Shown here: positions 32,501 to 40,178 of the stretch, in pieces
How positions within the stretch are numbered: position 1 is the stretch's first letter
Layout: each line of letters opens with the position of its first letter
Assembly: GCF_036345175.1 (NCBI RefSeq)
Contig: NZ_CP107780.1
Location: 8,928,001 to 8,992,000, forward strand
From: Streptomyces sp. NBC_00576
GTDB lineage: Bacteria; Actinomycetota; Actinomycetes; Streptomycetales; Streptomycetaceae
Direction of reading: 5' to 3'
Length of the DNA stretch: 64,000 nucleotides
The notes under the pieces: model-generated
Told to the model about the DNA's origin: nothing
The model's input: the letters and a program-made list of their open reading frames with translations, nothing else
Database searches by the model: none
Position numbers and translations under genes: made by a program

Positions 32501-33067
32501 CTACGGGGCTACCGAACTACCGGGGTCCCCGGGGTCCCCGGGGTCCTCGGGGCCGTCGAGGTCGCCGAGTGCTGCCACGGCACGGGCGGTGATCTCCTCG
32601 GGGCTGCCGGAGACGTTCACCGCGACTCCCGCCTCGTCCGCTTCGAGCGGCTGGAGGGTGGCGAACTGGGAGTCGAGCAGCGCCGGCGGCATGAAGTGGC
32701 CCTGCCGGTGCGCCATCCGGTCCTCGATGAGCGCCCGGTCACCGGTGAGGTGCACGAAGACAACGCCGGGCGCGGCGGCCCGCAGCCGGTCCCGGTACGA
32801 CCGCTTCAGCGCCGAACTGCTCACCACCCCGCCGAGTCCGGCCCGGCCGTGTGCCCACGCGCCGATGGCGTCCAGCCACGGCCAGCGGTCCTCGTCGGTC
32901 AGCGGGGTCCCGGCCGTCATCTTGTGGATGTTGGCCGGGGGGTGGAAGTCGTCACCCTCGGCATAGGGAACGCCGAGCCGGGCCGCGAGCAGGGGACCGA
33001 TCGTGGTCTTCCCGGTGCCCGCGACGCCCATGACCACGACGACGTGAGGGGTAGGCGTCTGCTGCAT
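32501..33067 (-). CDS. Gluconokinase
   Basis: Kinase of 188 residues making 6-phosphogluconate from gluconate. The P-loop is MGVAGTGKTTIGPLLA (GVAGTGKT at 14-21), then YAEGDDFHPPANIHKMTAG, the substrate loop of the GntK/IdnK family, and RQGHFMPPALLDSQFATLQPL. The C-terminal GPEDPGDPGDPG tail is encoded by 9-base tandem repeats. ATG 33067 is used; an ATG at 33085 would start at the edge of the first operator. The gene is first in the idonate operon and divergent from gntR. Confidence 0.92.
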   Translation of the reverse strand: MQQTPTPHVVVVMGVAGTGKTTIGPLLAARLGVPYAEGDDFHPPANIHKMTAGTPLTDEDRWPWLDAIGAWAHGRAGLGGVVSSSALKRSYRDRLRAAAPGVVFVHLTGDRALIEDRMAHRQGHFMPPALLDSQFATLQPLEADEAGVAVNVSGSPEEITARAVAALGDLDGPEDPGDPGDPGSSVAP

Positions 33068-33088
33068 GGACGCAATGAAACGCATTAG

Positions 33089-33129
33089 GTCTGACAAATT
33101 CAAGACCTGCGGACGAATAAGTCTGACTT
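33089..33129. promoter_or_regulatory. Pair of FadR-type operators in the gntR / gluconokinase divergent promoter
   Basis: GTCTGAC occurs at 33089-33095 and again at 33121-33127, where it is extended to the perfect palindrome AAGTC-T-GACTT. The pattern GT-N3-AC is that of FadR-subfamily GntR sites. The copies are 32 bases apart, about three helical turns, so two dimers could sit on one face of the DNA. The regulator encoded alongside is of this subfamily. Confidence 0.75.
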
Positions 33130-33163
33130 TTTGAGAGTGTGACGCGCCCCGTACTCTGAGTGC

Positions 33164-33865
33164 ATGAGCACACCGGGTCGAGGGCTGCACGGCCATGTAC
33201 TGGAAACCCTCGGACCTGCGATCACCGCGGGCGACTACCCGCCAGGCAGCGTTCTGCGCACGGACGAACTGGCCCAGCGCTTCGATGTGTCACGCTCGGT
33301 GATGCGGGAGGCGGTCCGCGTCCTCGAATCCATGCACCTGGTCGAATCCCGCCGCCGGGTCGGCGTCACGGTCCGGCCGAAGGCCGAGTGGAACGTGTAC
33401 GACCCCCAGGTCATCCGCTGGCGTCTGGCGGGCGCCGACCGCCCGCAGCAGCTGCGCTCCCTCACCGTGCTGCGCTCCGCGATCGAGCCGGTCGCCGCGG
33501 GCCTGGCCGCCAAGTTCGCCACCGCCGAGCAGTGCGCGCGGCTCACGGAGTGCGCGCTCGGCATGGTGGCCAACTCGCGCGGCCATCAGCTGGAGGGCTA
33601 TCTGGTCCACGACGTGGCCTTCCATCGGGTGATCCTTGAGGCCTCCGGCAACGAGATGTTCGCCCGCCTCGGCGACGTCGTCGCGGAGGTCCTCGCGGGC
33701 CGCACCCATCACGAGGTCATGTTCGAGGACCCCGACCCGGCCGCCGTCACCCTGCATGTACAGGTCGCGGAGGCGGTCCGCGAGGGCGACGGCGAGCGGG
33801 CGGAACGCCTCACGCGGGAGATAGCGGTCGGGGCCCTTCAGGAACTGGACATCCTCGCGCCCTAG
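33164..33865 (+). CDS. FadR-subfamily GntR regulator of the idonate/gluconate operon
   Basis: Regulator of 233 residues. The winged helix-turn-helix has GSVLRTDELAQRFDVSRSVM and REAVRVLESMHLVESRRRVG. The C-terminal FCD ligand domain is all-helical, with LRSAIEPVAAGLAA and the metal-binding His in HDVAFHRVILEASGNEMF and the LHVQVAEAVREGD helix. ATG 33164 is preceded by only a weak purine stretch. It is divergent from the gluconokinase operon, with two GTCTGAC sites between. Gluconate or its 6-phosphate is the likely inducer. The last four bases overlap the convergent YchJ-like gene. Confidence 0.88.
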   Translation: MSTPGRGLHGHVLETLGPAITAGDYPPGSVLRTDELAQRFDVSRSVMREAVRVLESMHLVESRRRVGVTVRPKAEWNVYDPQVIRWRLAGADRPQQLRSLTVLRSAIEPVAAGLAAKFATAEQCARLTECALGMVANSRGHQLEGYLVHDVAFHRVILEASGNEMFARLGDVVAEVLAGRTHHEVMFEDPDPAAVTLHVQVAEAVREGDGERAERLTREIAVGALQELDILAP

Positions 33866-34314
33866 GCGCCCTGACCTTCTTCGCCCTGGCCTTCTTCTTC
33901 GATGTCCCCGTCGACGTACACCCACGCCCCGTCGACGCGCTCGAACCGGCTCCGCTCCCGCAGTGAACCGCCCCGGTAGGAGGCCACGAAGGTCACGGTC
34001 CCGGTGTTGTGGAAGGCCGTGCCCTCGCCCGTGTCGAGGATCTCCAGACCCGTCCAGCGCATCCCCGGGTCGAATTCAACCCCGGCAGGGCGGGTACGCG
34101 GGTGCCAGGTGCGCAGGAGGTAGGGCTCGTCCCGCTTCACGAAAGCGCTGTAGCGGGAGCGCATCAGGGTTTCGGCGGTCGGGGCCTTCGCCTCACCCCG
34201 GTGAAATCGGCCACAGCACTTCTCGTACGTCTCCGCAAGACCGCACGGACATGTGGAGCTTTGAACAGGGGCGGAGGGTCGTTGTCGCCTGAGATGTGCA
34301 GTACGTCGGGACAT
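33862..34314 (-). CDS. YchJ-like SEC-C motif protein
   Basis: Protein of 150 residues. The N-terminal SEC-C zinc motif is STCPCGLAETYEKCCGRFH (Cys-x-Cys and Cys-Cys pair), then AETLMRSRYSAFVKRDEPYL, the YchJ core block, and a C-terminal strand-rich part ending DGAWVYVDGDIEEE. Function in the cell is unknown; the fold resembles NTF2-like proteins. ATG 34314 is chosen, with another ATG three codons upstream. It is the last gene before the contractile system and is divergent from it. Confidence 0.82.
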   Translation of the reverse strand: MSRRTAHLRRQRPSAPVQSSTCPCGLAETYEKCCGRFHRGEAKAPTAETLMRSRYSAFVKRDEPYLLRTWHPRTRPAGVEFDPGMRWTGLEILDTGEGTAFHNTGTVTFVASYRGGSLRERSRFERVDGAWVYVDGDIEEEGQGEEGQGA

Positions 34315-34525
34315 GCCCGCCATTCTGCTGCACCGCCTGCACCATCGACTGTGCGCATTCTGTGAAGTCGCTGACCCGACACGCGCACATCGCGTGCGAG
34401 TCGTGCGCGGTGGTCTTCATCGAACCTTCCCCAGGGGTGGCGTGAACACGTCTTGCTGGCTCAACTGCCCACCCCCAAGGGTGGATTACGCACTTGAGCA
34501 TCAGGAGTCACAAGCGTGTTGCTTG

Positions 34526-34605
34526 CCCCGGGCGGCCGTCCGGCCGGGGTGCTGACGGGGGAAAACTGAGGCGGTGTCACGGGCCGGCGCGTTCTCGCGC
34601 GCCGG
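34526..34605 (+). promoter_or_regulatory. Leader hairpins upstream of the contractile-system operon
   Basis: The 379-base gap between the YchJ-like gene and the sheath gene holds no gene that I can support. Two hairpins stand out: CCCCGG/CCGGGG (34526-34531 with 34544-34549) and CCGGCGCG-TTCTCG-CGCGCCGG (34584-34605). A smaller one, CCACCC/GGGTGG, is at 34469-34484. If the promoter is upstream of them they lie in the operon leader and could regulate entry into the long transcript. Confidence 0.4.
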
Positions 34606-34693
34606 ACGATTCCGTGCGCACCGGACCGGACGACTCTCTCTCCGCCACCTCTTGGTGCCTTCACCCGGTGCCCGCACAGAGATTGGAGGGGGA

Positions 34694-36559
34694 ATGCCGA
34701 CGACATCAGTGGGTGCGGCCAGGCCGACATATCCCGGCGTCTACGTCGAAGAACTTCCCAGCAGCACTCGTACCATCTCCGCCGTGACCACGTCGGTGAC
34801 CGCGTTCGTGGGGCACACCCGGCGCGGTCCGCTGAACGAGCCCGTGCGTGTCACCGGATTCACCGAGTTCGAGCGGCGGTTCGGCGGGCTCGCCTCGCAG
34901 AGCGCCGTCGCCTACGCCGTGCACCAGTTCTTCGGCAACGGCGGCACCGTCGCCGTGATCGTCCGGGTCGCGAAGGCCGGCAGCGGCAAGGCCGCGTGCG
35001 TCGCCCTGGAGTCCACCGAGGGCCACAGCGAGGCCCGCGTCCTCGAAGTGCACGCCAAGGAACCCGGCGGGTGGGGCAACGGCCTGCGCGTCGCCGTCGA
35101 CTACGACACCCCGAACTGCGACGAGACCTTCAACCTGCGCGTGTACGACGCGAAGGGCGAGGCCCGCGAGTCCTACACCGGGCTGTCGATGGACACGGGA
35201 CACGGGCGGTACGCGCCGACCGTCGTCAACGCCGGGTCGCGACTCATCCGCGTCGAGGCCGTCGGCGAGGGGCGGCCGGATCCGTCCGGGACCGTGTCCA
35301 AGCCCTTCGGCAACGAACTGCCCGACCTGGCCGTCGACGTGACCGTCAAGATCGGTGACGTGGAGCGGGAGTTCACGCTCTACGACCCCGACTGCGACGG
35401 CGAAGCCCCGTGCTCCGTGGCCGAGTTGGCGCTGCTGCTCGAACGCAAGCTGCGGGCGCTGCCCGACGCGCCGGGCAAGCACGCCTACGCGGGCGTCGAA
35501 GTCACCGCGTTCGGGCGGCGGTTGCAGGTCGTGGCCGGATCCACCGACCCCGAGGACGTCGTCCGCTTCCTCGGCCAGTGCGCCAACGACCTGGGCCTCG
35601 AAGCCTCCGTCAACCCGCCCGTCTTCCCCCTGGAGGGCGGCGAGGACGGCGAGGCCCCCGGCCCGCGCGACCTCATCGGCTCCGAGGCCGACAAGACGGG
35701 CATCCAGGCCCTGCGCGGCGTCGCCGACGTCAACCTGCTGGCCCTGCCCGAGCTGGCGTCGTACGAGAAGACCGAGGACATGCTCACCGTCGTCTCGGCG
35801 GCCCAGCGGCTGTGCGAGGAGCGGCGGATCTTCCTGCTCGTCGACGCGCCCAGCACCTGGGTGAGCGTCGACACGGCCCGTGCCGGGCTCGCCGCCTTCG
35901 ACGCGGTCCGGGGCAACCACGCCGGGCTGTACTTCCCGCACCTCCAGCTCACCGACCCGCTCACCGGACGGCTGCGCGCCTTCCCGCCGTCCGGCGCCGT
36001 CGCCGGCGTCGTCGCGCGCACGGATTCGGAGCGCGGCGTGTGGAAGGCGCCGGCCGGGACGGAGGCCCGTCTCGCGGGCGTCCACTCGCTCACCGTCGAC
36101 CTGACCGACCGCGAGACCGGGCTGCTCAACCCGCTCGGCGTCAACTGCCTGCGGACGTTCCCGATGACGGGTCCGCTGGTGTGGGGGGCGCGCACCCTGG
36201 AGGGCTCCGACGCCCTGAGCAGCGAGTGGAAGTACGTACCCGTGCGGCGGCTCGCGCTGCATGTCGAGGAGAGCCTCCAACGCGGCCTGCAGTGGGTCGT
36301 GTTCGAGCCCAACGACGAGAGCCTCTGGCAGCAGATCCGGCTGGGCGCCTCCTCGTACCTGCACACCCTGTTCCGGCAGGGCGCCTTCAAGGGCAGTACG
36401 CCGCGCGAGGCGTACTTCGTCAAGTGCGACCACGAGACCACGACCGACGAGGACGTCGCGAACGGCGTCGTGAACGTCCTGGTGGGCATCGCGCCGGTGC
36501 GTCCGGCGGAGTTCGTGATCGTCAGGATCCAGCAGACGTCCGGACAGTTCGCCCTCTAG
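34694..36559 (+). CDS. Contractile injection system sheath protein
   Basis: Sheath subunit of 621 residues, equivalent to Afp2-4/Pvc2-4 and T4 gp18. The N-terminus TYPGVYVEELPSSTRTISAV, then TAFVGHTRRGP, is the standard sheath handshake region. The C-terminal domain has LRQGAFKGSTPREAYFVKC-like sequence and ends EFVIVRIQQTSGQF, as in sheath proteins that wrap the tube. The middle ~250 residues form a surface insertion. ATG 34694 has GGAGGGGG just upstream. Only one sheath gene is present, unlike the three of Serratia Afp. It begins the operon. Confidence 0.95.
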   Translation: MPTTSVGAARPTYPGVYVEELPSSTRTISAVTTSVTAFVGHTRRGPLNEPVRVTGFTEFERRFGGLASQSAVAYAVHQFFGNGGTVAVIVRVAKAGSGKAACVALESTEGHSEARVLEVHAKEPGGWGNGLRVAVDYDTPNCDETFNLRVYDAKGEARESYTGLSMDTGHGRYAPTVVNAGSRLIRVEAVGEGRPDPSGTVSKPFGNELPDLAVDVTVKIGDVEREFTLYDPDCDGEAPCSVAELALLLERKLRALPDAPGKHAYAGVEVTAFGRRLQVVAGSTDPEDVVRFLGQCANDLGLEASVNPPVFPLEGGEDGEAPGPRDLIGSEADKTGIQALRGVADVNLLALPELASYEKTEDMLTVVSAAQRLCEERRIFLLVDAPSTWVSVDTARAGLAAFDAVRGNHAGLYFPHLQLTDPLTGRLRAFPPSGAVAGVVARTDSERGVWKAPAGTEARLAGVHSLTVDLTDRETGLLNPLGVNCLRTFPMTGPLVWGARTLEGSDALSSEWKYVPVRRLALHVEESLQRGLQWVVFEPNDESLWQQIRLGASSYLHTLFRQGAFKGSTPREAYFVKCDHETTTDEDVANGVVNVLVGIAPVRPAEFVIVRIQQTSGQFAL

Positions 36560-36612
36560 GGCCCCGAAGAACTCCGAAGGACCCGAGCATCGTGGAGAGT
36601 TGAAGGAATCCG

Positions 36613-37137
36613 ATGGCTGAGTTCACGGTCAATGCGCAGCGCTTCGACCCGTACAAGAACTTCAAGTTCCTGGTCCTGTGGGACGGTCGTACCGTCGCCG
36701 GCATCAGCAAGATCAGTCCGCTCAAGCGGACCACGGAGGTCGTCAAACACCGCCACGGCGGCGACCCCTCCTCCCCGCGCAAGTCGCCCGGGCGCTCCGA
36801 GTTCGAGGGCATCACCCTGGAGCGCGGGGTCACCCACGACCCCGAGTTCGACCGCTGGGCCAACAAGGTCTGGCAGGTCGGGGCGGGCCTCGGCTCCGAG
36901 GTGTCCCTCGCGGACTTCCGCAAGGACATCGTGATCCAGGTCCTCAACGAGGCCGGCCAGGTGGCTGTCTCGCACAAGCTGTACCGGACCTGGCCCAGCG
37001 AGTACCAGGTCCTCGGCGAACTCGACGCCAACGCCAACGCGGTGGCCATCCAGTCGCTCAAGTTGGAGTGCGAGGGCTGGGAGCGGGACTACGAGGTGCC
37101 CGAGCCCGAGGAGCCGTCGTTCCTCAACCCGGCCTGA
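36613..37137 (+). CDS. Inner tube protein (T4 gp19 / Hcp type)
   Basis: Tube subunit of 174 residues. DPYKNFKFLVLWDGRTVAGI and KISPLKRTTEVVKHRHGGDP are the usual strands of CIS tube proteins, and the C-terminus LKLECEGWERDYE ends the beta-barrel. AAGGA precedes ATG 36613. It stands directly after the sheath gene, the normal order, and is the only tube gene in view. Confidence 0.94.
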   Translation: MAEFTVNAQRFDPYKNFKFLVLWDGRTVAGISKISPLKRTTEVVKHRHGGDPSSPRKSPGRSEFEGITLERGVTHDPEFDRWANKVWQVGAGLGSEVSLADFRKDIVIQVLNEAGQVAVSHKLYRTWPSEYQVLGELDANANAVAIQSLKLECEGWERDYEVPEPEEPSFLNPA

Positions 37138-37175
37138 GGCGGCGGTAGTCGAACGAATCGGGGGACGGGGACGGT

Positions 37176-38396
37176 ATGGCGAACACCTCGGCGGCCGGAC
37201 TGCTGGCCGCATGGGAAGCGGGACTTGCCGAAGCGCCGGTCGGGCGTGCGTTGCTGCTGCACCGCACGGCGCGTCCGGACGTCGACACCGGGAGGCTGCC
37301 GCAGCTTCCGGTCGGCGAACGCGAGGCCGACCTGTTCGCGCTGCGCCGGGCACTGTTCGGCGAGCGGATGCAGGTGCGTCTCGCGTGCCCGGAGTGCGGC
37401 GAGGACATGGAGTTCGAGCTGGACGCCGGCGAGCTGGCGCGGTCGCTGGGCGGGCGCGAGGGTTCGGTGGACGGTTCGGACGGTTCGGACGGTTCGGACG
37501 GCTCGGGTGGGTCGTCGGGGTGGCGTGGCGGTGTGACTGCTGCGGCCGTGGCGGACGGTTCGCCGGCCGAGGTGGTCGCGGGCGTGCCGGGTGGTTCGCC
37601 GGTCGGGCGCGACGAGGTGGCCGGGGCTGGGCCGGGTGGGTCGTCGGGGTGGCCTGATGGGGTCGCCCTGGGCGGGCCGGACCGGCCGTCGGTCGGGGGT
37701 GCCCGGGCGGCCGGGGCCGCGTCAGGCGGTTCGCCGGTCGTGCCTGACCTGGTGGTCGCGGCCGGGCAGGTCGAGGGCTTGGTGGGCGGGCCGGGTGAGT
37801 CGTCGGCCGGGCGCGACGAGGCGGTCGGTGTCGGGCACGGTGGGGCGCCGGGGTGGCGTGACGAGGTGGCCGGGGGAGGGCGGGTCGAGGGCTTGGCGGA
37901 CAGGTCGGGCGGGTCGCCGGCGGCCGTGCGCGGCGGCGGGGCCGGGCCGGGTGGTTCGGTTGTGCGGGTCCAGCAGGGCGGCTGGGACGTCGAGTTCCGG
38001 CTGCCCGGGGTCGCCGACCTGGCCGCGGCGGCCCGGGCCGCGGACCCGCGCGGGGCGCTGCTCGCGCGGTGCCTCGTGTCGGCGGTGCACAACGGGGCCG
38101 CCGTGACCGCGACGGACCTGCCCCTGCCCGTGCAACGCCGGATCGCCGAAGCGGTCGAGGCCGCCGATCCGGGCGCCGACCTGGTGCTCAACGTGGCCTG
38201 CCCCGAGTGCGGCCGGGCGACCCGGGCCGAGCTCGACATCGCCTCCTACCTGTGGACCGAACTGGACGCCTGGGCACGGGACACGCTGCTCGACGTCCAT
38301 CTGCTCGCCACCGCGTACGGCTGGACCGAGCCCGAGATCCTGGCGCTCAGCCCGCTGCGGCGCCGCTACTACCTGGAGCTGTGTGCGGATGTCTGA
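37176..38396 (+). CDS. Zinc-ribbon baseplate protein with a long Gly-rich insert (T4 gp26-like, tentative)
   Basis: Protein of 406 residues. The N-terminal ~90 residues contain Cys71/Cys74 (CPECGEDMEFEL) and the C-terminal ~140 contain Cys342/Cys345 (CPECGRATRAEL), so the two knuckles could share one zinc. The C-terminus, AYGWTEPEILALSPLRRRYYLEL, is like the short baseplate/assembly proteins placed after the tube gene in CIS and T4-type clusters. Between residues 88 and 265 lies a Gly/Ser/Val-rich insert with degenerate repeats (GGSPxGRDEVAG, GGSSGWRDxV) and a DGS tandem repeat. The insert probably is disordered. The gp26-like role is inferred from position and the ribbon. Confidence 0.55.
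   Translation: MANTSAAGLLAAWEAGLAEAPVGRALLLHRTARPDVDTGRLPQLPVGEREADLFALRRALFGERMQVRLACPECGEDMEFELDAGELARSLGGREGSVDGSDGSDGSDGSGGSSGWRGGVTAAAVADGSPAEVVAGVPGGSPVGRDEVAGAGPGGSSGWPDGVALGGPDRPSVGGARAAGAASGGSPVVPDLVVAAGQVEGLVGGPGESSAGRDEAVGVGHGGAPGWRDEVAGGGRVEGLADRSGGSPAAVRGGGAGPGGSVVRVQQGGWDVEFRLPGVADLAAAARAADPRGALLARCLVSAVHNGAAVTATDLPLPVQRRIAEAVEAADPGADLVLNVACPECGRATRAELDIASYLWTELDAWARDTLLDVHLLATAYGWTEPEILALSPLRRRYYLELCADV
37470..37505 (+). repeat. 9-base tandem repeat inside the zinc-ribbon gene
   Basis: GACGGTTCG is repeated three times and followed by GACGGCTCG, encoding DGSDGSDGSDGS. This is the start of a longer low-complexity insert. Confidence 0.8.
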
Positions 38397-39147
38397 CTTC
38401 CCGGCCGACTCCCCTGCGCGAGGCGGGCCGTCGGGTCCGCCCGAGCCCGACTTCCTCGACCGGCTGATCGCCCGGCACGCCGCCGGAGCCGTCCCGGAAG
38501 CGTCCCGGGTGCGGCCCCGGCTGCCCGGACCGTTCGAACGGGTCGAGGCGGTCCGTGCCACCACGTCCGACCCGGACGGGCAGTCTCCGTTGTGGCCCTC
38601 CGCCGCACCGGCTGCCACCGCAGCGCACCCGGACCAGCCGCGCCCGGCGGCGTCCGGGGCCGGCCCGGCCCCGGAACGGGAGCAGACCGTCGTACACACA
38701 GAACGGGTGTACGACGGCCGGCCCGCCGCACCCGCTCCGCGCGCCGCCGGACCCTTGCTGCGCCCGGTCACGCCCCTGCTGCCCGGGCCGCGACCGGCCG
38801 CCGGACCCGCGCGCCGCACGACGAGCGGGCAGCGCCCCGAAGACGCGTCCACCCGGACCGCGGTGCCCGTGACCGGCCCCCCTGGTCCGGACACCGCTTC
38901 CCGCGCCGCCGTGTCCGCGGCTCCGCGCCCCAGCGCCGCGGACACGGCGGCGGCACGCGAGGCCGTACGGCAGGCCGCCGCACGGCGATCCGGACAGGCG
39001 CCCGAGCAGGTGGTCGAGGTGCGGATCGGGCGGCTGGAGGTGACCACGGCGGCGCCCGCGGCAGGCGCGCGGCGGCGTACGACGGCTGCCGAGCGGCCGG
39101 GGGCGACCGTGAGCCTCGCGGACTATCTGGCCCGGGGGCGCGAGTGA
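38389..39147 (+). CDS. Proline/alanine-rich CIS-associated protein
   Basis: Protein of 252 residues, mostly disordered and rich in Pro, Ala and Arg. Only the ends look ordered: EPDFLDRLIARHAAG near residue 20, and the C-terminus EQVVEVRIGRLEVTTA ... SLADYLARGRE. A short VxIGRxEV block followed by a LxxYL tail is a recurring feature of proteins in this position of actinobacterial and cyanobacterial CIS loci. ATG 38389 overlaps the stop of the zinc-ribbon gene by eight bases. Role unknown; a linker or chaperone in baseplate assembly is possible. Confidence 0.6.
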   Translation: MSDFPADSPARGGPSGPPEPDFLDRLIARHAAGAVPEASRVRPRLPGPFERVEAVRATTSDPDGQSPLWPSAAPAATAAHPDQPRPAASGAGPAPEREQTVVHTERVYDGRPAAPAPRAAGPLLRPVTPLLPGPRPAAGPARRTTSGQRPEDASTRTAVPVTGPPGPDTASRAAVSAAPRPSAADTAAAREAVRQAAARRSGQAPEQVVEVRIGRLEVTTAAPAAGARRRTTAAERPGATVSLADYLARGRE

Positions 39148-39208
39148 CACGCGCGGCGGGGCCGACAGAGGAAGCAGTTGGACGAGTAGGGACCGAGGAA
39201 CCGACGTC

Positions 39209-40141
39209 ATGAGCAACGCACTTGCCATCGCCCACGTCACCCAGGCCCTCGCCGTCCTGATCGAGAACAACCTGGGGCCGGAGTTCGACGCGGCCGTCAC
39301 GGTCGAGACGCGCAAGCCGCCGACCGAACCGTCCGGCGAACCGACCATCCACGTGTTCCTGTACCAGGTCACGCCGAACACCTCGCAGCGCAACAACGAC
39401 CTGCCGACCCGCGCCGCCGACGGCACCCTGGTCAAGCGGCCGGCCGCCGCACTGGACCTGCACTTCCTGATCAGCGCGTACGGCGAGGAGAACGAGCTGG
39501 TCGGGCAGCGGCTGATCGGCTCGGTAGTGCGCACCCTGCACGAGATACCGATCCTGCCCAAGGACGTCATCGAACAGGCAGGTGAGAAGCCGTACCTGGC
39601 GGGCAGCGACCTCCTGGAGTCGGCGCAGCGCGTGCGGTTCACGCCGACCGTGATGGACGTCGACGAGACGTCGAAGCTCTGGGGAATGCTCTACCAGACG
39701 CCGTACTCGCTGTCGGTCGTCTACCAGGCCGCCCTCGTCCTCATCGAGGGCCGCGGGACACCGGTCCCGGCGAAGCCGGTCCAGCGGCCCGATGTGCGCG
39801 TGCTGCCGTTCGGGGCGCCGGGGGCGCCCGTGCCCGGTGGGCGCGCTCTGCCCGTGAACGAGGTTGCCCGGAGCGGGAGTTCGGGAGCGGAGGCGGAGGT
39901 GGAACCGGAGTCGAGGCCCGAGCCCGAGAAGGCGGTGACGAAGGCGCCCGCCAGGAAGCCTGCGGGGAAGGCACCCGCGAAGACACCGGCCCGTACCCGT
40001 AAGGCCGCGCAGCCGGCCAGAGCGACGGAGTCAGGTGCGGGAGGCAGGCCCACACGCGGCACGGCCAAGCGCGCGGCTGCCGCGCCCGACGAGCCGGAGA
40101 ACACCGAGAACACCGAGAGCCCCGAGAACACGGCGAACTGA
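39209..40141 (+). CDS. DUF4255 tail terminator/cap protein (Afp16-like)
   Basis: Protein of 310 residues. The N-terminal ~185 residues are the DUF4255 domain: ALAIAHVTQALAVLIENNL, then PTIHVFLYQVTPNTSQRNND, ALDLHFLISAYGEENELVGQ and YSLSVVYQAALVLIEGR. Afp16/Pvc16 caps the tube and sheath and sets particle length. The last ~110 residues are an added Ala/Lys/Pro/Glu tail (APARKPAGKAPAKTPARTRK), likely disordered. ATG 39209 has GAGGAA upstream. The next gene is the AAA+ ATPase. Confidence 0.88.
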   Translation: MSNALAIAHVTQALAVLIENNLGPEFDAAVTVETRKPPTEPSGEPTIHVFLYQVTPNTSQRNNDLPTRAADGTLVKRPAAALDLHFLISAYGEENELVGQRLIGSVVRTLHEIPILPKDVIEQAGEKPYLAGSDLLESAQRVRFTPTVMDVDETSKLWGMLYQTPYSLSVVYQAALVLIEGRGTPVPAKPVQRPDVRVLPFGAPGAPVPGGRALPVNEVARSGSSGAEAEVEPESRPEPEKAVTKAPARKPAGKAPAKTPARTRKAAQPARATESGAGGRPTRGTAKRAAAAPDEPENTENTESPENTAN

Positions 40142-40178
40142 GGACCGGGTGCGGACAACGAGCGGGGGCAGGTAGGGC

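Noticed and set aside
37470..37505. Short regular repeats that could look like the start of a CRISPR array.
   Set aside because: Units are 9 bases with no spacers and encode DGS in frame within a gene.
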